Below, piece after piece: positions 59,873 to 64,000 of a stretch of 64,000 bases of DNA. The notes under the pieces were generated by a model. It made no database searches, was not told where the DNA came from, and was given only the letters and a program-made list of their open reading frames with translations. The stretch's first letter is position 1. Each line of letters starts with the position of its first letter. The stretch comes from JAJPXC01 sp964510535 (GTDB taxonomy: Bacteria; Bacteroidota; Bacteroidia; Bacteroidales; Muribaculaceae): positions 1 through 64,000 of the forward strand of contig CAZECG010000006.1 in NCBI GenBank assembly GCA_964510535.1, written 5' to 3'. Made by a program: the position numbers and the translations under genes.

Positions 59873-60499
59873 ATGTCAGACAAGATAAACTACAAGAGCG
59901 TATTATTCAATCCTTTCTCCAAAGATAACCCCGTGGTGGTGCAGATACTTGGTATCTGCTCATGCTTGGCCGTCACCGCAAAACTAGAGCCCGCATTGGT
60001 GATGGGTATGTCGGTAATTGCAGTGCTCGCATTCTCCAACGTTATTATCTCACTGATACGCAACACCATCCCGACCAATATCCGTATTATAGTGCAACTC
60101 GTGGTTGTAGCGGGTTTGGTCGTTATAGTGGATCAATTGCTGAAGGCTTACGCCTATGAAGTGTCGAAACAATTGTCGGTGTTCATCGGACTCATCATCA
60201 CAAACTGCATATTGATGGGGCGCCTTGAAGCGTTTGCGATGGGCAACAAGCCATGGCCGGCGTTTCTCGACGGAGTGGGCAACGGCATCGGCTATGCCAT
60301 CATCTTGGTAATCGTCAGTTTTTTCCGCGAGTTATTTGGCAGTGGCACGCTGATGGGCTATCAATTGATTCCACAATCATTCTACGACGCCGGTTATGAG
60401 AACAACGGTCTGATGATACTCCCCCCGATGGCTCTGATTATCGTGGCCTGTGTCATCTGGGTTCACCGCAGCCGTAACAAAGAGTTACAGGAGGAGTAA
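59873..60499 (+). CDS. nqrD: Na+-translocating NADH:quinone reductase subunit D
   Basis: A 208-aa integral membrane subunit with six helices, homologous to RnfE/NqrE. Typical stretches are NPVVVQILGICSCLAVTAKL and GRLEAFAMGNKPWPAFLDG. It helps form the half-channels and the central [2Fe-2S] site shared with NqrE. The ATG is 2 nt after nqrC, and nqrE follows 44 nt later. Confidence 0.95.
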   Translation: MSDKINYKSVLFNPFSKDNPVVVQILGICSCLAVTAKLEPALVMGMSVIAVLAFSNVIISLIRNTIPTNIRIIVQLVVVAGLVVIVDQLLKAYAYEVSKQLSVFIGLIITNCILMGRLEAFAMGNKPWPAFLDGVGNGIGYAIILVIVSFFRELFGSGTLMGYQLIPQSFYDAGYENNGLMILPPMALIIVACVIWVHRSRNKELQEE

Positions 60500-60543
60500 C
60501 CCGCCCTACCCCATTAATTCATGACCATTAGAAAAGGTAACAT

Positions 60544-61161
60544 ATGGAAAATCTAAATCTATTCATACGGTCGATATTTATCGACAACATGATATTCGCA
60601 TACTTTCTGGGTATGTGCTCGTTCCTGGCGGTCTCAAAGAACGTGAAAACAGCACTCGGTCTTGGAGTTGCGGTCACTTTCATGCTCGTCATTACGCTTC
60701 CGATTAACTACCTGCTGCAGACGTATGTGCTAAGTGCGGGAGCGTTGAGCTGGATGGGAGCGGAATATTCAGATGTAGACCTGAGCTTTCTATCGCTAAT
60801 CATGTTCATAGCGGTCATCGCATCGATTACGCAGCTCGTTGAGATGGCAGTCGAGAAGTTCAGCCCTGCACTTTACTCATCATTGGGAATCTTCCTTCCG
60901 CTCATTGCGGTGAACTGCGCCATACTCGGCGGATCTCTGTTCATGCAGCAGCGCGACTTCGAGAGCGTGTGGACGGCAATGTGCGCCGGCGGAGGCTGGG
61001 GTTTGGGCTGGCTTCTGGCAATCGTGGCCATCGCAGCGATACGAGAGCGAGTGGCAAGCTACTCAAATGTTCCCAAGCCGCTGCGAGGCATCGGTATAAC
61101 GTTTATCATCACAGCGCTTATGGGACTGGCGTTCATGAGCTTCCTCGGCATTAAAATATAA
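60544..61161 (+). CDS. nqrE: Na+-translocating NADH:quinone reductase subunit E
   Basis: A 205-aa six-helix subunit with inverted topology relative to NqrD. Conserved stretches are FLGMCSFLAVSKNVKTALGL and LPLIAVNCAILGGSLFMQQR, with cysteines that fit the intramembrane iron-sulfur site of the NqrD/NqrE pair. It has the usual length. nqrF begins 29 nt later. Confidence 0.95.
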   Translation: MENLNLFIRSIFIDNMIFAYFLGMCSFLAVSKNVKTALGLGVAVTFMLVITLPINYLLQTYVLSAGALSWMGAEYSDVDLSFLSLIMFIAVIASITQLVEMAVEKFSPALYSSLGIFLPLIAVNCAILGGSLFMQQRDFESVWTAMCAGGGWGLGWLLAIVAIAAIRERVASYSNVPKPLRGIGITFIITALMGLAFMSFLGIKI

Positions 61162-61190
61162 GACAATCCCCTCTAATCAATTAGTAGAGC

Positions 61191-62492
61191 ATGACAACAA
61201 CAATATTACTACAATCGTCGGCGATGAGTCCGACAATACTGGCAGGAGTGGGATTTTTCCTTGCGATAACCCTCCTGTTGGTGGCCGTGCTGCTGATAGC
61301 CAAGCGTTTTTTGGTTCACTCAGGCAAGGTTAAGATAACGCTCAACGACAGCAAAGAGATATTTGCCAACTCAGGCAAAAGCCTTTTGTCGACATTCGCA
61401 GACCAAAACATATTCCTTCCGTCGGCTTGTGGCGGCAAGGGTAGCTGCGCACAATGCCGCTGCCAAGTGTTTGAGGGCGGAGGCGACATCCTCCCCACCG
61501 AAACCGTGCACTTCTCACGCAAGGAAATCAAAGACCACTGGCGATTAGGCTGTCAGGTTAAAGTGAAGGAGGATATGAAAGTCGGCGTTCCGGAATCAAT
61601 CCTCGACATCAAGGAGTGGGAGTGTGAGGTCATATCAAACAAGAATGTGGCCACGTTCATCAAGGAGTTTATCGTGGCACTGCCGCCTGGTGAACATATG
61701 AATTTCATACCCGGCTCCTATGCTCAAATCAAAATCCCGCCCTACGAGATGGACTATGACAAGGATATAGACAAGTCACTGATAGGTGCGGAGTATCTTC
61801 CGGCATGGGAGAAATTCGGACTGTTCACGCTAAAATGCAAGAATACGGAGACAACCGTACGCGCCTACTCGATGGCTAATTACCCTGCCGAGGGCGACCG
61901 CATAATGCTCACCGTGCGCATTGCGACACCGCCATTCAAGCCGAAACCACAGACCGGTTTTATGGACGTGATGCCGGGAATTGCATCAAGCTATATCTTC
62001 ACGCTCAAGCCGGGCGACAAGGTGATGATGAGCGGTCCTTATGGGGATTTCCACCCCATCTTCGACTCGAAAAACGAGATGATGTGGATAGGCGGCGGCG
62101 CAGGTATGGCTCCGCTGCGCGCCCAAATCATGCACATGACAAAGACGCTCCACACTACCGACCGTGTTATGAACTACTTCTACGGTGCCCGCGCACTCAA
62201 CGAAGTGTTCTATCTCGACGACTTCTTGCAGCTTGAAAAGGAGTTCCCCAACTTCAAGTTCCACCTTGCACTCGACCGCCCCGACCCCGCAGCCGATGCT
62301 GCCGGCGTAAAATACGCCCCTGGATTCGTTCACCAAGTCATCTACGACACCTACCTCAAAGACCATCCCGCACCCGAGGATATTGAATACTATATGTGCG
62401 GTCCCGGCCCGATGAGCAATGCCGTAAATAAGATGCTTGACTCGCTCGGCGTTGACAAGGAGAATATCCACTATGACAATTTCGGCGGCTGA
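61191..62492 (+). CDS. nqrF: Na+-translocating NADH:quinone reductase subunit F
   Basis: NADH-oxidising subunit, 433 aa. One anchor helix covers about residues 17-40. The [2Fe-2S] cysteines are C80, C86, C89 and C121 (SACGGKGSCAQCRC and LGCQVKV). An FAD site is seen in RAYSMANYP and an NADH site in GGGAGMAPLRAQIMH; the C-terminus is YDNFGG. It completes the nqrABCDEF set. A small lipoprotein gene starts 37 nt later. All cofactor residues are intact. Confidence 0.96.
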   Translation: MTTTILLQSSAMSPTILAGVGFFLAITLLLVAVLLIAKRFLVHSGKVKITLNDSKEIFANSGKSLLSTFADQNIFLPSACGGKGSCAQCRCQVFEGGGDILPTETVHFSRKEIKDHWRLGCQVKVKEDMKVGVPESILDIKEWECEVISNKNVATFIKEFIVALPPGEHMNFIPGSYAQIKIPPYEMDYDKDIDKSLIGAEYLPAWEKFGLFTLKCKNTETTVRAYSMANYPAEGDRIMLTVRIATPPFKPKPQTGFMDVMPGIASSYIFTLKPGDKVMMSGPYGDFHPIFDSKNEMMWIGGGAGMAPLRAQIMHMTKTLHTTDRVMNYFYGARALNEVFYLDDFLQLEKEFPNFKFHLALDRPDPAADAAGVKYAPGFVHQVIYDTYLKDHPAPEDIEYYMCGPGPMSNAVNKMLDSLGVDKENIHYDNFGG

Positions 62493-62529
62493 CGCTGAAC
62501 GCTCAAAGCGACAAATCGTAAAGACAATT

Positions 62530-62970
62530 ATGAAGAAACTATTTCAATATCTGATTTTGACAATAATGGCTGCCGTGGCGTTGCCATCGTGCAATAAAGA
62601 CAGCAACGATGAGCCTGATGACGTCATCAGCAAGGAGCAATTGGCAGGGACATGGGAGGCAAAGCAGGTTTTGGTCGACGGACAATGGATTGACACATCG
62701 TCTGACAGCTCGTTGGCCTTCACGGCTACGTTCTATGCCGACGGACGTTACCATGGCTCGGGGTCAGTGGCTGAGGGTTGGGGCACTTATGTCATCAATG
62801 GTGATCAAGTGAACATACTGTATGAGGGGGCGGTTTCGCTCACCTATAAGATACAGTCGTTCAATGACAACAACGCTCAGGTGACCATAACCAAGGGTGC
62901 GTCAGTGACCACAGTCATTATCACCAAGACGAGCGGTTCGACGATAGTCCCCGGCGAGGCTGAGGCATAG
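62530..62970 (+). CDS. Small lipocalin-like lipoprotein
   Basis: A 146-aa predicted lipoprotein. The N-terminus is MKKLFQYLILTIMAAVALPSC with the lipidated Cys near residue 21. The rest looks like a short lipocalin-like beta-barrel (KEQLAGTWEAKQVLVDGQWI, then TFYADGRYHGSG), a common form in Bacteroidales. It begins 37 nt after nqrF and is followed by a terminator, so it may be read with the nqr operon, but it is not a known NQR subunit. The ATG at 62530 was chosen as the start of the signal peptide. The function is unknown. Confidence 0.75.
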   Translation: MKKLFQYLILTIMAAVALPSCNKDSNDEPDDVISKEQLAGTWEAKQVLVDGQWIDTSSDSSLAFTATFYADGRYHGSGSVAEGWGTYVINGDQVNILYEGAVSLTYKIQSFNDNNAQVTITKGASVTTVIITKTSGSTIVPGEAEA

Positions 62971-62993
62971 GCAACGACAGTAACTAAACATAG

Positions 62994-63052
62994 CAATCCC
63001 GGAGGTTCAGGCGGTTTTACACGCTTCACGTCCGGGATTGTCTTGTTTTTTC
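62994..63052 (+). terminator. Terminator of the nqr operon
   Basis: Arms 62994-63003 and 63031-63040 form a perfect 10-bp stem (CAATCCCGGA/TCCGGGATTG), followed by TCTTGTTTTTTC. Confidence 0.8.
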
Positions 63053-63062
63053 AAAAGATGGG

Positions 63063-63944
63063 TCAGATGCGGTCGAGCACTGTTGCAATAAGGTCGTGCA
63101 TCGCCGTCTTATAGTTAGGCGTAGCGTCGTGGCTCATTCGGTTGGCAATAATTGAGCAAACGGTCATCGCACGATGTCCAAGCAGACGGCCCAAACCTTG
63201 CAACGGAGCCGACTCCATCTCGTAGTTGGTCACCTTGCGACCACGATGTTCAAACGTCTCAATTCGGCTGTTAAGGTCGGGGTTGGCCAGCGGAAGGCGC
63301 AACTCGCGTCCTTGTGGGCCATAGAAACCAACGGCCGATATGGTGTTGCCGCGAACCATATCGCTGCCACCAATCTGTTTGACAAGGTTCTCATCGGCAT
63401 TCACGACGTAGGGTTTGGCCCAAAGCGGATTCCAGCCGGTGTGTTCACACAGAGCGTTTTCAAAATCGATGTCGGCCACTGAATCACGCCCGGCATAGTA
63501 GTTTAACACGCCGTCGAAACCGATGGCTTTCTCTGCTATGACGGGCGTACCGACAATCAGCTCGGGCTGCAGTGCGCCGGACGTGCCGATGCGCACCATC
63601 GATAGAGTGCGGTGGGTGTCTTTTACCTCACGGGTTGAGAAATCAATATTGGCGAGAGCGTCAAGTTCATTGATGACGATGTCGATGTTGTCAGGGCCTA
63701 TTCCGTGACTGAGACACATTATCGGTTTCCCTTTATAGGTGCCGCCGATGGTATGGAACTCGCGCGACTGCACCTCAAAATCGCGTGTATCGAAAAATGA
63801 AGCGACCATATCCACTCGTCCCGGGTCACCGACGAGAATAATGCGGTCAGTCAATTGTTCGGGGAGCAGATGCAGGTGAAATATCGAGCCGTCGGAGTTG
63901 ATTATCATCTCTGAGGGGGCTATCACTTTTTTAGTTTTAGTCAT
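63063..63944 (-). CDS. Nucleoside phosphorylase, uridine phosphorylase type
   Basis: Cleaves a nucleoside with phosphate to base and ribose-1-phosphate in pyrimidine salvage. The protein is 293 aa. Phosphate-site GDPGR and VRIGTSGALQPE, and the ribose-binding NYEMESAPLQGL stretch, are in place. The family has uridine, purine and MTA branches. The Udp-like length and EMES motif favour uridine, but this is not certain, so no symbol is given. It is convergent with the nqr unit, and its upstream region leaves the window. Confidence 0.88.
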   Translation of the reverse strand: MTKTKKVIAPSEMIINSDGSIFHLHLLPEQLTDRIILVGDPGRVDMVASFFDTRDFEVQSREFHTIGGTYKGKPIMCLSHGIGPDNIDIVINELDALANIDFSTREVKDTHRTLSMVRIGTSGALQPELIVGTPVIAEKAIGFDGVLNYYAGRDSVADIDFENALCEHTGWNPLWAKPYVVNADENLVKQIGGSDMVRGNTISAVGFYGPQGRELRLPLANPDLNSRIETFEHRGRKVTNYEMESAPLQGLGRLLGHRAMTVCSIIANRMSHDATPNYKTAMHDLIATVLDRI

Positions 63945-64000
63945 AGTGAGATAGTTTTAATGGTATTAATGGAATGTTTCTAATTATTCAACAAAAAGAG

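Noticed and set aside
1..64000. Mobile elements, CRISPR arrays, prophage or defence islands
   Set aside because: No transposase, integrase, att-type repeat, spaced direct repeats or recognisable defence genes were found; gene content is core-like throughout.

Overview
The window looks like chromosomal DNA of a gut-type Bacteroidales, most likely a Muribaculaceae-like organism. Three things point there. First, many transcription units begin just after a TAnnTTTG element, often with a TTG about 19-20 nt upstream, which is the Bacteroidota promoter type. Second, the gene content is typical: Na+-NQR, DUF4924, DUF6377, GldB, C-terminal sorting tails and a TonB/ExbB/two-ExbD operon. Third, Shine-Dalgarno sequences are weak. 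The species assignment is an inference from gene content only. No insertion sequence, phage, integrase or CRISPR array was seen; the window is core genome with a few lineage-specific genes.

Layout. 1-3.4 kb: a tRNA-Gln transcription unit (minus), a DUF4924 gene, rfbD and prfC. 3.4-6.4 kb (minus): purU-hisH-hisA-hisF. 6.5-9.6 kb (minus): a solitary TerD-domain gene, an acidic unknown gene, rsmI and a coiled-coil lipoprotein. 10-14 kb: a DUF6377 membrane-bound regulator, mltG, a DUF2007 gene and a PerM-type permease. 14.2-21.6 kb: an MFS transporter, then a five-gene tripartite ABC efflux operon (minus). 21.8-22.1 kb: a free-standing structured non-coding RNA with its own promoter and terminator. 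22.2-31.9 kb: a secreted GH13 enzyme, lepA, nhaA, a histidine kinase/response regulator pair and an SPFH protein. 32-40 kb: uvrB-ygiQ-dnaE-trxA. 40-45 kb (minus): ribBA, an LptF/G-type permease and a secreted calycin-like protein. 45.3-48.2 kb: an Ntn-hydrolase, a GldB-like lipoprotein and a thioredoxin-fold protein without its CXXC. 48.3-52.6 kb (minus): an FKBP, a TPR protein and gdhA. 52.8-56.1 kb (minus): exbB-exbD-exbD-tonB behind a long leader. 56.6-63 kb: nqrABCDEF plus a small lipoprotein, then a nucleoside phosphorylase (minus).

How it works together. Nqr pumps Na+ during NADH oxidation, and NhaA exchanges Na+ for H+. ExbB/ExbD/TonB turn ion-motive force into energy for outer-membrane import. 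HisH/HisF release AICAR while PurU frees formate and tetrahydrofolate, both tied to one-carbon and purine supply. Two secreted proteins end in C-terminal sorting-type tails, and a GldB-like lipoprotein is present, but no secretion-machine gene lies in the window.

The least explained parts are the RNA at about 21.82-22.09 kb, the long leader in front of exbB, the structured leader in front of the degenerate thioredoxin-like gene, the lone TerD gene and the exported Ntn-hydrolase beside gldB.
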